A stretch of DNA of 64,000 nt from Flavobacteriales bacterium (GTDB taxonomy: Bacteria; Bacteroidota; Bacteroidia; Flavobacteriales; Flavobacteriaceae). Of the stretch, positions 26,091-35,974 are shown piece by piece. Below the pieces are notes generated by a model, which was given only the letters and a program-made list of their open reading frames with translations, searched no databases and was not told where the DNA came from. The DNA is taken from NCBI GenBank assembly GCA_027061855.1, contig JAMOVT010000080.1:1-64000 (forward strand). The letters run 5' to 3'. The number at the start of each line of letters is the position of its first letter. The first letter of the stretch is position 1. Position numbers and translations under genes: made by a program.

Positions 26091-26821
26091 ATCAATTCAA
26101 AATGATTTTGTTTTTCATCAAATCGTAATAATTCTTTTTTAAAAAGATTCTTTAATACTTTATTTAACTCTTCCTTGTTTTCCGGCACACACACAAACTT
26201 ATTTATGACCAAAAAACGGTCCACTACCGGAAGAATCAAATTCAAATCATGACTGGAAAAGATTACTAATTTTCCCTTTTTACTCAAAGACTTCAGAAGT
26301 TTTAATACTTTGGCTTTATTTTCTAAATCCAGATGGGTCATAGGTTCATCCAATATAATAATCGGAGTATTCTGGATCACAGCTCTGGCAATCATCACTA
26401 TTTGTTTTTCACCGTCACTTAAATGGGAGTATTGACGATTTAATAAATGATTGATTCCAAGCTCCTCCGCTACTTGCGTGATTGCCATTTCGTCTCTTTC
26501 ATCCATCTGAGCCATAAAACCGGTATATGGCAAACGCCCCATTTCCAAAATTTCCTTGACCTTTAATTCCGGCACCGGTTTTTCTGTTAAAACCACACTG
26601 ATTTTACTCGCTATTTCATTAGGCTTTAACTTCTTGTCAAAAATTTTAATTTCCCCTTCAAAAGGAGGTAAAATACCGGCAATGGTTTTTATCAAGGTAG
26701 ATTTTCCGCTACCGTTTTTTCCAATGAGAGCTATTAATTGACCGGGAGAAAAATCAAAATCAATTCCGGACATAAGAGGCTTTTCATATCCAATAGATAA
26801 ATCCGAAACTTGCAAGGACAT
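26087..26821 (-). CDS. ABC transporter ATPase, iron-siderophore/cobalamin type, orphan
   Basis: 244 residues. Walker A GKNGSGKST, signature motif LSDGEKQ (usual LSGGExQ), Walker B IIILDEP, D-loop MTHLDLENK, H-loop FSSHD. Closest in feel to FecE/FepC/BtuD ATPases. No permease or binding protein gene is adjacent, so its membrane partner must be elsewhere. It starts directly at the end of the upstream thiol-disulfide gene, with no gap. Confidence 0.85.
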   Translation of the reverse strand: MSLQVSDLSIGYEKPLMSGIDFDFSPGQLIALIGKNGSGKSTLIKTIAGILPPFEGEIKIFDKKLKPNEIASKISVVLTEKPVPELKVKEILEMGRLPYTGFMAQMDERDEMAITQVAEELGINHLLNRQYSHLSDGEKQIVMIARAVIQNTPIIILDEPMTHLDLENKAKVLKLLKSLSKKGKLVIFSSHDLNLILPVVDRFLVINKFVCVPENKEELNKVLKNLFKKELLRFDEKQNHFELI

Positions 26822-27415
26822 TTAGATATTCACTTTTTGAAGATTAATCTCGGGCGGATTTTTCCATTTGATATTGCAACCGATACTCGGCTTCTGTTCC
26901 TCATCGGGAATTCTTTTTCCTTCCAATAACAGATCCAAAGCTTTGCGTAAATCTTTTCCCGTTAACGGCTCATTATTTTTGGGAGTGCTTTCATCCAGAC
27001 GTCCTCTGTAAACCAATTTGTCATTTTTGTCAAATACATAAAAATCGGGGGTACAAGCGGCTTTATAGGCTTTTGCCGTTTCTTGGGTTTCATCATAGAG
27101 ATAAGGAAAGGTATAGCCTGTTTTTTTTGCTTGCTCGGTCATAAGTTCGGGAGCATCCTGAGGATAATTCTCCACATCATTTGAACTGATCGCCACAAAA
27201 CCGATTCCTTTGGGTTGGTACTCATTGGCAATCCTCACAATTTCATCATTCACATGCAAAACATACGGACAATGATTACAAATAAACATCACCACCGTAC
27301 CTTTATCACCTTTTATGTCCGTAAAGGTTTTTTCTTTTCCTGAAACCGTATCCAATAATTTAAAATCCGGAGCTTTGGTATCCAAAGCCAACATATTTGA
27401 TGGAGTCGCTGCCAT
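26822..27415 (-). CDS. Thioredoxin-fold protein, AhpC/TSA family
   Basis: 197 residues. The redox site is CNHCP in VVMFICNHCPYVLHV, a CxxC variant found in the thioredoxin-like/peroxiredoxin proteins of many Bacteroidota, followed by FVAISSNDVENYPQDAPE and the cis-Pro region ACTPDFYVFDKNDKLVYRG. No signal peptide, so it is cytosolic. Role is probably peroxide or disulfide reduction. It is directly followed by the ABC ATPase gene and is divergent from menD. Confidence 0.85.
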   Translation of the reverse strand: MAATPSNMLALDTKAPDFKLLDTVSGKEKTFTDIKGDKGTVVMFICNHCPYVLHVNDEIVRIANEYQPKGIGFVAISSNDVENYPQDAPELMTEQAKKTGYTFPYLYDETQETAKAYKAACTPDFYVFDKNDKLVYRGRLDESTPKNNEPLTGKDLRKALDLLLEGKRIPDEEQKPSIGCNIKWKNPPEINLQKVNI

Positions 27416-27478
27416 ATCTTTTTGTTTGCTAAAATAAAGAATTTAATCTAAAACCGCTTACTTTTATTCAGAATAACT

Positions 27479-27486
27479 TATTTTTG
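27479..27486 (+). promoter_or_regulatory. -7 element (TATTTTTG) upstream of menD
   Basis: TATTTTTG fits TAnnTTTG, 25 bases before the menD ATG, in the divergent gap with the thiol-disulfide gene. The -33 box is not clear. Confidence 0.5.
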
Positions 27487-27511
27487 CTTTTACAAATTTC
27501 GATATAAATTT

Positions 27512-29188
27512 ATGTCCGTACATTCCGATAAAAAATCAGCCCGACAATTATCTTCCCTTTTAAAACAGCAAAATATCACTGACATTGTCATTTCCCCGGG
27601 ATCTAGAAATGCACCGCTAATCATTGAGTTTACAAATCAAAAAGAATTCAACAATTACAGTATAGTAGATGAACGTTCGGCTGCATTTTTTGCATTGGGA
27701 ATGGCTCAACAAAAGCAAAAACCCGTAGTTTTGGTTTGCACTTCGGGCTCTGCTTTGCTCAATTACTATCCGGCTGTTGCAGAAGCTTTTTACAGCAGGA
27801 TTCCCTTAATAATTGCCAGTGCTGACCGGCCACAAAAATGGGTGGATCAGGGAGAAGGACAAACAATACGGCAACATGAAGTATTTAAAAAGCATTCCTA
27901 TTATAATGTCACTCTGGATGAAAATTCTACGAATAAAAATGAAGAAATAATTTATGAAGCTATAAAAACAGCCATAGAAAAAAAAGGTCCGGTTCATATT
28001 AATATGCCTTTTGACGAACCTTTATACAATACCACAGAAAAAGACAAAAAAGAAATCTCTACCTTCCCTCCTATTGTTTCTCAAGATTCTATTGTTGCCG
28101 AAGAAAAATTACAGGAATTATTAAAAAAATGGAAAAATGCAGGTAAAATTATGATCCTGGCAGGACAATTACCACCTTCGGAAATATTAAGTAAACAACT
28201 GCAAAAGCTCGATGAAGATCAGAGATTGATTATTTTAACCGAGAACATCTCCAATCAAGCCAATGAAAAATTTGTAAATCATATCGATCAAAATATATTT
28301 CTTCTGGATGATCACAAATTAGCTGAATTCAAACCCGATTTACTCATAACCATCGGACGGAATTTTATTTCGAAAAAATTGAAAAAATTTTTGAGGAAAC
28401 ATAAACCTAAACAACATTGGCATATTGAGCAAACGGACATTGTCCCCGATACTTTTGAAGCCCTAACGGAGCATATAAACACTTCTCCCGAAATGTTTTT
28501 TAGTCAATTGCTATTTTTGATTTATGACCGAATGAATCCCCCGGGTGATTATAAAAAGAAATGGCTTGATCATAAAAAACTACAACGAGAAAAGCATACT
28601 CAATTCTTGCAATCCGCTCCTTATTCCGACTTGAAAGTTTTTGATTTTCTCTCACAAAATATTCCTAGCGGTTATATGTGGCAATGGGGAAACAGTTCCA
28701 GCATTCGTTATGCCCAATTTTTTGATTACCCTCAAAAATCCACTCATTTTTCCAATCGGGGAACCAGTGGAATTGACGGTAGCGGTTCTACGGCCGTTGG
28801 AGCAGCTCAATTGCATACACCTACGGTTTTTATAACCGGAGATATTTCATTCTTCTATGATAGTCATGCCCTTTGGAATAAATATATTCCTGATAATTTC
28901 AAAATCATTCTCATCAATAACGGTGGGGGTGATATTTTTAATTTTATACCCGGTCCTGCAAATACAAAAGCCTTGGACGAATTTTTTGTAACCAAACATA
29001 ATTTGGATGCCTCTCATTTATCCAAAATGTATAAATTGGATTATACCAAAGTGAAGAATATGGATAAGCTTAGCGCTGCTTTTCCTTCCTTTCTTTCCAA
29101 GAATAAACCACAAATCCTTGAAATAGACACTCGAGAAAAGAAAAATCATGAAGTGTTGAAATCTTATTTTGATTTTCTTTTTCAATAA
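27512..29188 (+). CDS. menD: SEPHCHC synthase (menaquinone synthesis)
   Basis: Thiamine-diphosphate enzyme joining 2-oxoglutarate and isochorismate in menaquinone synthesis. 558 residues. Conserved: DIVISPGSRNAPLI at the N-terminus, VDERSAAFFALGMAQ (with the ThDP glutamate), VCTSGSALLNYYPAVAEA, SNRGTSGIDGSGSTAVGAA, GDISFFYDSHAL and LINNGGGDIFNF. A single men gene here; the others are not in the window. It converges on nhaC with a 7-base overlap of the ends. Confidence 0.96.
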   Translation: MSVHSDKKSARQLSSLLKQQNITDIVISPGSRNAPLIIEFTNQKEFNNYSIVDERSAAFFALGMAQQKQKPVVLVCTSGSALLNYYPAVAEAFYSRIPLIIASADRPQKWVDQGEGQTIRQHEVFKKHSYYNVTLDENSTNKNEEIIYEAIKTAIEKKGPVHINMPFDEPLYNTTEKDKKEISTFPPIVSQDSIVAEEKLQELLKKWKNAGKIMILAGQLPPSEILSKQLQKLDEDQRLIILTENISNQANEKFVNHIDQNIFLLDDHKLAEFKPDLLITIGRNFISKKLKKFLRKHKPKQHWHIEQTDIVPDTFEALTEHINTSPEMFFSQLLFLIYDRMNPPGDYKKKWLDHKKLQREKHTQFLQSAPYSDLKVFDFLSQNIPSGYMWQWGNSSSIRYAQFFDYPQKSTHFSNRGTSGIDGSGSTAVGAAQLHTPTVFITGDISFFYDSHALWNKYIPDNFKIILINNGGGDIFNFIPGPANTKALDEFFVTKHNLDASHLSKMYKLDYTKVKNMDKLSAAFPSFLSKNKPQILEIDTREKKNHEVLKSYFDFLFQ

Positions 29189-30645
29189 TCCTCTCGACTC
29201 TTGTTTAGCGTTTTAATTTTGATTTTAAAATATGCAAAAATCAAAGTCATGATGGGACTGAGCCAATTGAAAATAGCATAGATAAAATAACTTTCTGTCG
29301 GGACTCCCAACACTTTGGAATTATAAGCTCCACCTGTATTCCAAGGAACCAATACAGAAGTAACAGTACCGGAATCTTCCAAAGTACGACTCAGATTCTC
29401 GGGAGCTAGTCCTGCATCTTCATAAGCTTGTTTGTACATTTTTCCGGGTACTACTATGGCCAAATATTGATCTGATGCAGTAGCATTGAAGGTAATACAA
29501 GTCAAATCTGTACTGGCAAACAATCCGAAATTTCCTTTGAAAGCATTTAGCAAGGCATAACTTATTCTTTTAAGAGCACCAATCGCTTCCATAATTCCCC
29601 CAAAAAACATAGCGCTGATAATCAGCCAGATAGTACCCAGCATTCCTTTCATGCCACCAGACGTAAACAAATCGTTTAATAACGGATTGCTGGTTTCTAC
29701 ATTGATATCCCATACAATCGATTTAAGAATCGTTTTGTATGCTACCATAAAATAATTCCCTTCGGCAGAAATACTTTTGATTAATTCCGGTTGAAAAATA
29801 AGAGCGGTAAGGGCTCCAAATAAAACACCGGCCAATAATGCGATCAAAGGAGGTGTTTTTTTGATGATAAGAAAAATAACCAATCCGGGCACCAACAATA
29901 AAGCGGGATGAATAAAAAAGGTAGAATCGATATCGGTCAATAATTGCGAAATATCTTGCAACTCCCCTTGTGTATGTGTAAATCCCAATATAGAAAAAAC
30001 GATTAATGTGATGATAATGGTAGGGAATGTGGTGTACATCATATAACGCACATGATCGTATAAATTTACTCCGGCTATGGCAGAAGCCAGATTTGTAGTG
30101 TCAGACAACGGCGACATCTTATCTCCAAAATATGCCCCTGATATAACAGCTCCGGCAACCATTTCCACCGGAAATCCAAGTGCTCTCCCGATTCCTATTA
30201 AAGCGATTCCTACTGTTGCCGTAGTACTCCATGAACTTCCTATTACCAACGAAACAATAGCTGTTATGACCACAGAGGACACCAGAAAAATTTTAGGATT
30301 TATAAGTTGTAAACCATAATAAACCATCGTCGGGATAATACCGCTTATAAGCCAAGTTCCGGTCAAAGCTCCCACAAACATCAAAATTAAAATGGCCCCT
30401 GTGGTGGATTCTATATTTTTAGAAACTTTGTCCAACATTTGCTCATATGTCACACCGTATTTGAATCCAAAAACGGCGGCAACAGCTCCGGCCAGAAGTA
30501 AAGCAAATTGATTGGGCCCGGAAGTCCCCTCATCTCCAAACATAAAACTCAGATTATTAATACTGAGAAGAACAAGAAGAAAGAGAATTGGAAAAACAGC
30601 TTCCCATAATTTAATTTTTGGCTTTATTTCTTTAATTTGATTCAT
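29182..30645 (-). CDS. nhaC: Na+/H+ antiporter, NhaC family
   Basis: 487 residues with 11-12 hydrophobic segments. Typical stretches are VGSSWSTTATVGIALIGIG (written here with its conserved SSWSTTAT core), GAYFGDKMSPLSDTTNLA, CITFNATASDQYLAIVVPG and LEDSGTVTSVLVPWNTGGAY. These match the NhaC group of sodium/proton or malate/lactate-type antiporters; the substrate pair cannot be settled by sequence. It lies one base after an SDR gene on the same strand, so the two are probably one transcript. Confidence 0.9.
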   Translation of the reverse strand: MNQIKEIKPKIKLWEAVFPILFLLVLLSINNLSFMFGDEGTSGPNQFALLLAGAVAAVFGFKYGVTYEQMLDKVSKNIESTTGAILILMFVGALTGTWLISGIIPTMVYYGLQLINPKIFLVSSVVITAIVSLVIGSSWSTTATVGIALIGIGRALGFPVEMVAGAVISGAYFGDKMSPLSDTTNLASAIAGVNLYDHVRYMMYTTFPTIIITLIVFSILGFTHTQGELQDISQLLTDIDSTFFIHPALLLVPGLVIFLIIKKTPPLIALLAGVLFGALTALIFQPELIKSISAEGNYFMVAYKTILKSIVWDINVETSNPLLNDLFTSGGMKGMLGTIWLIISAMFFGGIMEAIGALKRISYALLNAFKGNFGLFASTDLTCITFNATASDQYLAIVVPGKMYKQAYEDAGLAPENLSRTLEDSGTVTSVLVPWNTGGAYNSKVLGVPTESYFIYAIFNWLSPIMTLIFAYFKIKIKTLNKSREDY

Positions 30646-30646
30646 A

Positions 30647-31360
30647 TTAAAATAATTTGGCTGCCAGTTTGCGTGGAATATTTTTTAATATAATAGCTAT
30701 TAAACCCCATTTACCGGTAATATAAGCTACTCTTTTCTTTTTGTCTATGGCTTTACGGATACTTTTGGAAGCCGTTTGTGTGTCTATTTTCCAGAAAGTA
30801 TCCCCTTGCGCCAAACGCGTATCCACAAAACCCGGACGAATATCCGTAATAGTAATTCTTGCTTTTTTTTCTTTATTTGATTTAAACCATAAGCCCTCCA
30901 TAAAATTGGATTGATAAGCTTTACTGGCATTATAAGAAGGGTTTGCATCATTGCCAATATGCGAGGCCACAGAAGAAATGTTTACCAAATGCCCTCTTCC
31001 TTGTTTTTGAAAAAAACGATAGGATTCAGTAAGCATTCGGGTCACCCCGAGAATATTTGTTTTTAATACCGATTCACAAATTTCCCAACCCAACTCTTTG
31101 TTGAATTTTCCTATACCTGCACTTACTACAATCAAATCAATTCCTCCAAACTCTGTATAAACCTTATACAGAAGTGAAACTGCTTCCTCGGTCTTTCGGA
31201 TATCATGTTTTATTGTAAGAGCCTGAGGAAATTTTTCTTTTATTTCTTTTAAATTCTCCTCTCTTCTACCGGTTAAAGCGACTCTATGTCCTTGTTCTAA
31301 ATAGTCTTCGGCCATTGCCCTTCCTATTCCCGATGTTGCTCCTACAATCAATATTTTCAT
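30647..31360 (-). CDS. Short-chain dehydrogenase/reductase
   Basis: 237 residues. Cofactor motif GATSGIGRAMA with GRREENL for NADP-type recognition, VVSAGIG, and the catalytic triad region NISSVASHIGNDANPSYNASK (Ser, YxxxK). C-terminus hydrophobic (WGLIAIILKNIPRKLAAKLF), as in SDRs attached to membranes. Substrate unknown. ATG at 31360 (MKILIVGATSG) is preferred over two codons further upstream. Co-directional with nhaC. Confidence 0.88.
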   Translation of the reverse strand: MKILIVGATSGIGRAMAEDYLEQGHRVALTGRREENLKEIKEKFPQALTIKHDIRKTEEAVSLLYKVYTEFGGIDLIVVSAGIGKFNKELGWEICESVLKTNILGVTRMLTESYRFFQKQGRGHLVNISSVASHIGNDANPSYNASKAYQSNFMEGLWFKSNKEKKARITITDIRPGFVDTRLAQGDTFWKIDTQTASKSIRKAIDKKKRVAYITGKWGLIAIILKNIPRKLAAKLF

Positions 31361-31459
31361 AAGCAAAATAAATTTCTTCCAAATATAAACAAAGATTTCA
31401 AACCCATTTCGGTCTATCCGATTATTTTTTATCTTTACATTTCCATTAAAAGAATCTTT

Positions 31460-33088
31460 ATGAACAAAAATCTAACTACTTTCTTTCTGTTTTTTGTGTT
31501 ATTTAATATCTACGGTCAAGAAAAACTAATAGAAAGAATAGAAAACAGCCAATTAAAAATTCCTTTTACGCATTTTCTTTATAATGATTTATTTACCAAT
31601 GCTCCGGACAGTATGCATACCGGATTAAAACCTTTGCATTTTTTTGAAATTTCACACAATCTTTATTCCTCTTACTACTCAAATCTTCTCCTTCCCAAGA
31701 AAACCAAAGCCGGAAAAAAATTATTCAATGAACATTTGTTTGTCATTGAAGACGATGATTATTTTGTGACCATTGATCCCATTATCGATTGGCGTTTAGG
31801 CAAAGATAATCTGGTATCCGGTAAAACCATTTTTCAAAATACAAGAGGCATACGGGTAGAAGGACAAATAGGGAAGCAGGTGTCATTTAGCTCGAGTATA
31901 GTGGAAAATTGGGCTCGTTTTCCAAAATATATGGATCGTTATGCATGGTATTATCATCCGCCCATTGTTCCCGGTTTCGGTTTAAATAAAAGTGAAGATC
32001 ATGATCATGTGGATTATCCTTATGTAGAAGGATATCTAGCCTATAAGCCAAGCAAATATTTCTTTTTTGAACTCGGACACGGTAAACATTTCATAGGAGA
32101 AGGTTATCGTTCTTTGCTCCTTTCGGATAATGCTACCGTCTATCCATATTTTAAAATCGAAGCTACTTTCTGGAAAGTGAAATATACCACTATGTGGACG
32201 GCTTATCAAAATATAAGCTTTGATAATCAACAAAACGGAGTCTTTAAAAAGAAATATTCGGCCATTCATTATATTGACTGGCATGCCTTACCCAAACTGC
32301 ATTTGGGTTTCTTTGAAACAGTGGTTTGGTATAATGAAAACCGTAGAGGATTTGATGTAAACTTCCTGAATCCTTTGATATTCTTTAAAACCGCCGAATA
32401 TGAAGCAGGATCAAACGGCTCCAATACAATATTGGGCTTAAACTTCAAATATAATGCCCCCTTGGACTTACATCTTTACGGACAATTGGTATTAGATGAA
32501 ATGACAGTCGATAAATTTTTCGGAGAAAAAGGGTATTGGGCTAATAAGTTTGGCTATCAAATAGGAATAAAAACTTTACAGACAAAAGGTAATAATAGAA
32601 TATTTGCCCGTTTGGAATATAATACCGTACGGCCTTATACTTATTCCCATGCTCTTGAAATGGTGAATTATACGCATGATTATGAATCCTTGGCGCATCC
32701 TTTCGGAGCAAACTTTAAAGAAACACTCTTCGAATTGCAATATAGATACAAAAGAATTTACGCACAATCTATTTTAACCTATGCAAAAAAAGGCTTTGAT
32801 TTTGACGACACTTATCATTATGGCGGAGATTTAAATAATTATATTTACCCCACCGATAAAAGCAATGAACATTATACCCTTCAAGGAAATTTAGGAAAAC
32901 TCTTTCAAAATAAAATTGAAGCCGGATATATTTTAAATCCGGCCATACAATTGAAAATTTTCGGGGGAGCGATTTATAGAAAAACCGAAATTGATCAAGA
33001 GACTTCTTTAATCAAAAATGAAACAAGCAAATATATTTATTTTGGAATAAAAACACATTTGTGGAATGAACGTACAGATGTATTTTAA
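31460..33088 (+). CDS. Outer-membrane protein, RemB / capsule-assembly Wzi-like
   Basis: 542 residues, signal peptide ending FNIYGQ, then many alternating amphipathic strands typical of an outer-membrane barrel. The stretch FFELGHGKHFIGEGYRSLLL and the DNATVYPYFKIEATFWKVKY region resemble Wzi capsule-assembly proteins and the flavobacterial protein RemB, implicated in gliding. In relatives RemB-like genes can lie next to nadE, as here (17-base gap). No gldB/gldC follow nadE in this window. Role in gliding or in surface polysaccharide attachment is an inference. Confidence 0.7.
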   Translation: MNKNLTTFFLFFVLFNIYGQEKLIERIENSQLKIPFTHFLYNDLFTNAPDSMHTGLKPLHFFEISHNLYSSYYSNLLLPKKTKAGKKLFNEHLFVIEDDDYFVTIDPIIDWRLGKDNLVSGKTIFQNTRGIRVEGQIGKQVSFSSSIVENWARFPKYMDRYAWYYHPPIVPGFGLNKSEDHDHVDYPYVEGYLAYKPSKYFFFELGHGKHFIGEGYRSLLLSDNATVYPYFKIEATFWKVKYTTMWTAYQNISFDNQQNGVFKKKYSAIHYIDWHALPKLHLGFFETVVWYNENRRGFDVNFLNPLIFFKTAEYEAGSNGSNTILGLNFKYNAPLDLHLYGQLVLDEMTVDKFFGEKGYWANKFGYQIGIKTLQTKGNNRIFARLEYNTVRPYTYSHALEMVNYTHDYESLAHPFGANFKETLFELQYRYKRIYAQSILTYAKKGFDFDDTYHYGGDLNNYIYPTDKSNEHYTLQGNLGKLFQNKIEAGYILNPAIQLKIFGGAIYRKTEIDQETSLIKNETSKYIYFGIKTHLWNERTDVF

Positions 33089-33105
33089 AGAGTAAAGAGC
33101 AATTT

Positions 33106-34743
33106 ATGAAAATAGCACTGGCACAAATCAATACGATTATTGGAGATTTTGAACATAACACAAAAAAAATGCTTCAATATATAAAGGAAGCCGAAGACAA
33201 AGGCGCTGATATCATTATTTTTCCGGAACTGGCGACTACCGGTTATCCTCCACGGGATTTTCTTGAATTTAAAGATTTTATCAACAAGGCGGAAGAAAGC
33301 ATCGAAAGATTAAAAAAAGCCTCAAAAAATATTGCTATTGTAGTGGGAACTCCTTCAAAAAACCCGGTAATTGAAGGAAAAGATCTTTATAACTCAGTCG
33401 TTTTTTTATATGGGGAAAAAGAAATTTACCGGCAACATAAAACTCTTTTGCCTACTTATGATATATTTGATGAAGCTCGCTATTTTGAGGAAGCTTCCAA
33501 TTGGGATATAGTGGAATTCAAAGGAAAAAAAATCGCTTTGACTGTCTGCGAAGATTTATGGAATTTAGGGAATGAAAATCCGCTTTATACCGTTAATCCG
33601 ATGGATAAAATGATGCGCCATAATCCTGATTTTATCATCAATGTCTCTGCGAGTCCTTTTGATTACAAACATGCAAAAGAAAGAATAAAGGTTCTCAAAG
33701 AAAACGTAAAGGCCTATAATATTCCGGTTTTTTATGTCAATCATACAGGAGCACAAACCGATATCATTTTTGACGGAGGCTCCTTGGTTATTAATAAAAA
33801 TCAAAAGGTTGTCACTGAACTCCCCTATTTTGAGGAAAAATTGGAAATCATCGAATTAGAAAAGATTGACGGGATACAAGAAGAAAAAACACAACCAAAA
33901 GAAAAGATTCCATTAATCAAAAAGGCTTTGATAACAGGAATCCGTGATTATTTTGGAAAAATCGGATTTAAATCGGCTGTTTTAGGACTTTCCGGAGGTT
34001 TAGATTCTGCCGTAACTACTGTTTTGGCGGTAGAGGCATTGGGAAAAGAAAATGTACGTGTTTTGCTCATGCCATCTCAATTCTCTTCGGCGCATTCCGT
34101 TAAAGATGCAGAGGATCTAGCCAAAAACCTGGGCATGCGTTATGATATTGTTCCTATTAAATCCATTTATGAGGCCTACCTGACTCAACTTACTCCGCTT
34201 TTTGAAGGACGCCCTTTTGATGTAACCGAAGAAAATATTCAAGCTCGCATTCGGGGAAATCTTCTCATGGCCATTTCCAACAAATTTGGCAATATTCTTT
34301 TAAATACCACTAATAAAAGTGAAATGGCGGTAGGTTATGGTACGCTGTATGGAGATCTGGCCGGCGGTATTTCCGTAATCGGTGATGTATATAAAACCGA
34401 GATTTTTGAACTGGCAAAATATATAAATAAAGAACAAGAAATCATTCCCGTGCATACCATTATAAAACCGCCTTCTGCTGAACTCAGACCCAATCAAAAA
34501 GACAGTGACAGCTTACCTGATTATGATGTTTTGGATCCTATTTTAAGGCTCTATATCGAAGGCCAAAAGGGGCCGGATGAAATTATCTCAATGGGCTATG
34601 ATGAAAAATTGGTCAATCGAATTTTGAAAATGGTCAATAGAAACGAATTTAAACGGCACCAAACAGCCCCTGTTTTACGCGTTAGCCCCAAAGCTTTCGG
34701 TATGGGAAGAAGAATGCCGATTGTTGCAAAATATTTGGAATAA
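33106..34743 (+). CDS. nadE: Glutamine-dependent NAD+ synthetase
   Basis: Amidates nicotinic acid adenine dinucleotide to NAD+, using ammonia from glutamine. 545 residues: nitrilase-type glutaminase domain 1 to about 265 with Glu (FPELATTGYPPRD), Lys (HKTLLPTYDIFDEARYF) and Cys (LTVCEDLWN), then the synthetase domain with PP-loop GLSGGLDSAVT and ATTR-like NTTNKSEMAVGYGTLYGD. Length fits the bacterial fused form. Confidence 0.96.
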   Translation: MKIALAQINTIIGDFEHNTKKMLQYIKEAEDKGADIIIFPELATTGYPPRDFLEFKDFINKAEESIERLKKASKNIAIVVGTPSKNPVIEGKDLYNSVVFLYGEKEIYRQHKTLLPTYDIFDEARYFEEASNWDIVEFKGKKIALTVCEDLWNLGNENPLYTVNPMDKMMRHNPDFIINVSASPFDYKHAKERIKVLKENVKAYNIPVFYVNHTGAQTDIIFDGGSLVINKNQKVVTELPYFEEKLEIIELEKIDGIQEEKTQPKEKIPLIKKALITGIRDYFGKIGFKSAVLGLSGGLDSAVTTVLAVEALGKENVRVLLMPSQFSSAHSVKDAEDLAKNLGMRYDIVPIKSIYEAYLTQLTPLFEGRPFDVTEENIQARIRGNLLMAISNKFGNILLNTTNKSEMAVGYGTLYGDLAGGISVIGDVYKTEIFELAKYINKEQEIIPVHTIIKPPSAELRPNQKDSDSLPDYDVLDPILRLYIEGQKGPDEIISMGYDEKLVNRILKMVNRNEFKRHQTAPVLRVSPKAFGMGRRMPIVAKYLE

Positions 34744-34888
34744 ATAAGAAACTGTTTCAATAAAAATAAATATCCCCAATTTATTGGTGTGAGGAACCTT
34801 ATAATTTACTTTTTTATTAAATTTATTAAAAAATGAAATTTTTAAGGGATGTTATTAACATTTATATTTCGCATGTTTAAATAAATAC

Positions 34889-35872
34889 CTACCAGCATTC
34901 TTGCCATTGAGTCCCGTCATATACCCTTAATTTGGGTTGTCCGCTGGAAGTATTGCTTCCGTCATCCATATACATATCTCCTGTTTGCGGATTAGAGGGA
35001 ACGTCGGGAGAAGGCTCCAATCTCATGGCTTCTGAAACATGTAATTTACGGGCTGGCTCGGAAATGTCCACTCCCATATTTCCGTTTTTAAAAGATAATA
35101 TCAACGCATTACCTGATAGAGTATTTTCAAAATTGAATTTAAAGGCATCATCATATTCAATAAAATTGATATAAGGAGAACCACTATCATATGACGTATA
35201 TATCCTGCCGGTATCATCGTTTCCTGTATCAAATCGAAAGAAATTTTCCCATTTCATATCTTGAAAAACATCAAAAATATAGGTGGGATTATTGCGGTTT
35301 ATTCCCATGAAACCATTATTAAAACCCAAAGTTACTTCGGAATTATTATTGTCCGTTTGTCTAAATTTTAAAAGAAAAGGATCATCATATTCTTCAAAAT
35401 TCATAATGGCAGAGCCATTCTCATATGAAGTATAAATTTTGCCGGAATCTGTACTGTTATTGGAGCCCGCTATTTCAAAAGCTCCTTCAAAATCATTAAT
35501 AATATGAAGTTTTGCTTGTGGATTATTAGTACCAATTCCGATATTTCCATTTACTGCGGGATATAAATTATTACCATTCACTATCCAGTCATTATCGCTA
35601 GTTCCGGTCCCGATTGGAATCCATACTGTACCGTTATAATAATAAAATTGATTGTCGTCCGTAATATATACCATTAATCCCGTTGCAGGAGAAGGAATAT
35701 CGTCTCTTTCTTGTGCACGCATTCTGGGAATAAGAATTCCGGATGTATTGGACTTTATATCAAGCATGGATGAAGCATCCGGTGTACTTCCATCTGAATT
35801 TATAGCTACTTGTGCATTTATCCCATTCAAAAAAAATAATGAGAATATTAATAAAATGTATTTTTTATTCAT
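34889..35872 (-). CDS. Secreted fibre-like protein with IGIGT repeat motif
   Basis: 327 residues with a signal peptide (MNKKYILLIFSLFFLNGINA). The start AINSDGSTPDASSMLDIKS and IPRMRAQERDDI, then NGNIGIGTNNPQAKLHI, belong to a widespread Bacteroidota surface-protein type likened to phage tail fibres. Two internal copies of a 65-70-residue unit are seen (TDSGKIYTSYENGSAIMNF and TGRIYTSYDSGSPYINF, each followed by an EYDD motif). The C-terminus DDGSNTSSGQPKLRVYDGTQ is also typical. No T9SS tail. Function unknown; isolated gene. Confidence 0.75.
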   Translation of the reverse strand: MNKKYILLIFSLFFLNGINAQVAINSDGSTPDASSMLDIKSNTSGILIPRMRAQERDDIPSPATGLMVYITDDNQFYYYNGTVWIPIGTGTSDNDWIVNGNNLYPAVNGNIGIGTNNPQAKLHIINDFEGAFEIAGSNNSTDSGKIYTSYENGSAIMNFEEYDDPFLLKFRQTDNNNSEVTLGFNNGFMGINRNNPTYIFDVFQDMKWENFFRFDTGNDDTGRIYTSYDSGSPYINFIEYDDAFKFNFENTLSGNALILSFKNGNMGVDISEPARKLHVSEAMRLEPSPDVPSNPQTGDMYMDDGSNTSSGQPKLRVYDGTQWQECW

Positions 35873-35974
35873 ATAAGTGTTTTATTAAAAAACAAAAATA
35901 TGAATTTTATTTAGGTTTTTAACATTTATGAATAAAAAAAATACACTCCTTTAATAAAAGAAAGAAAAATATAA

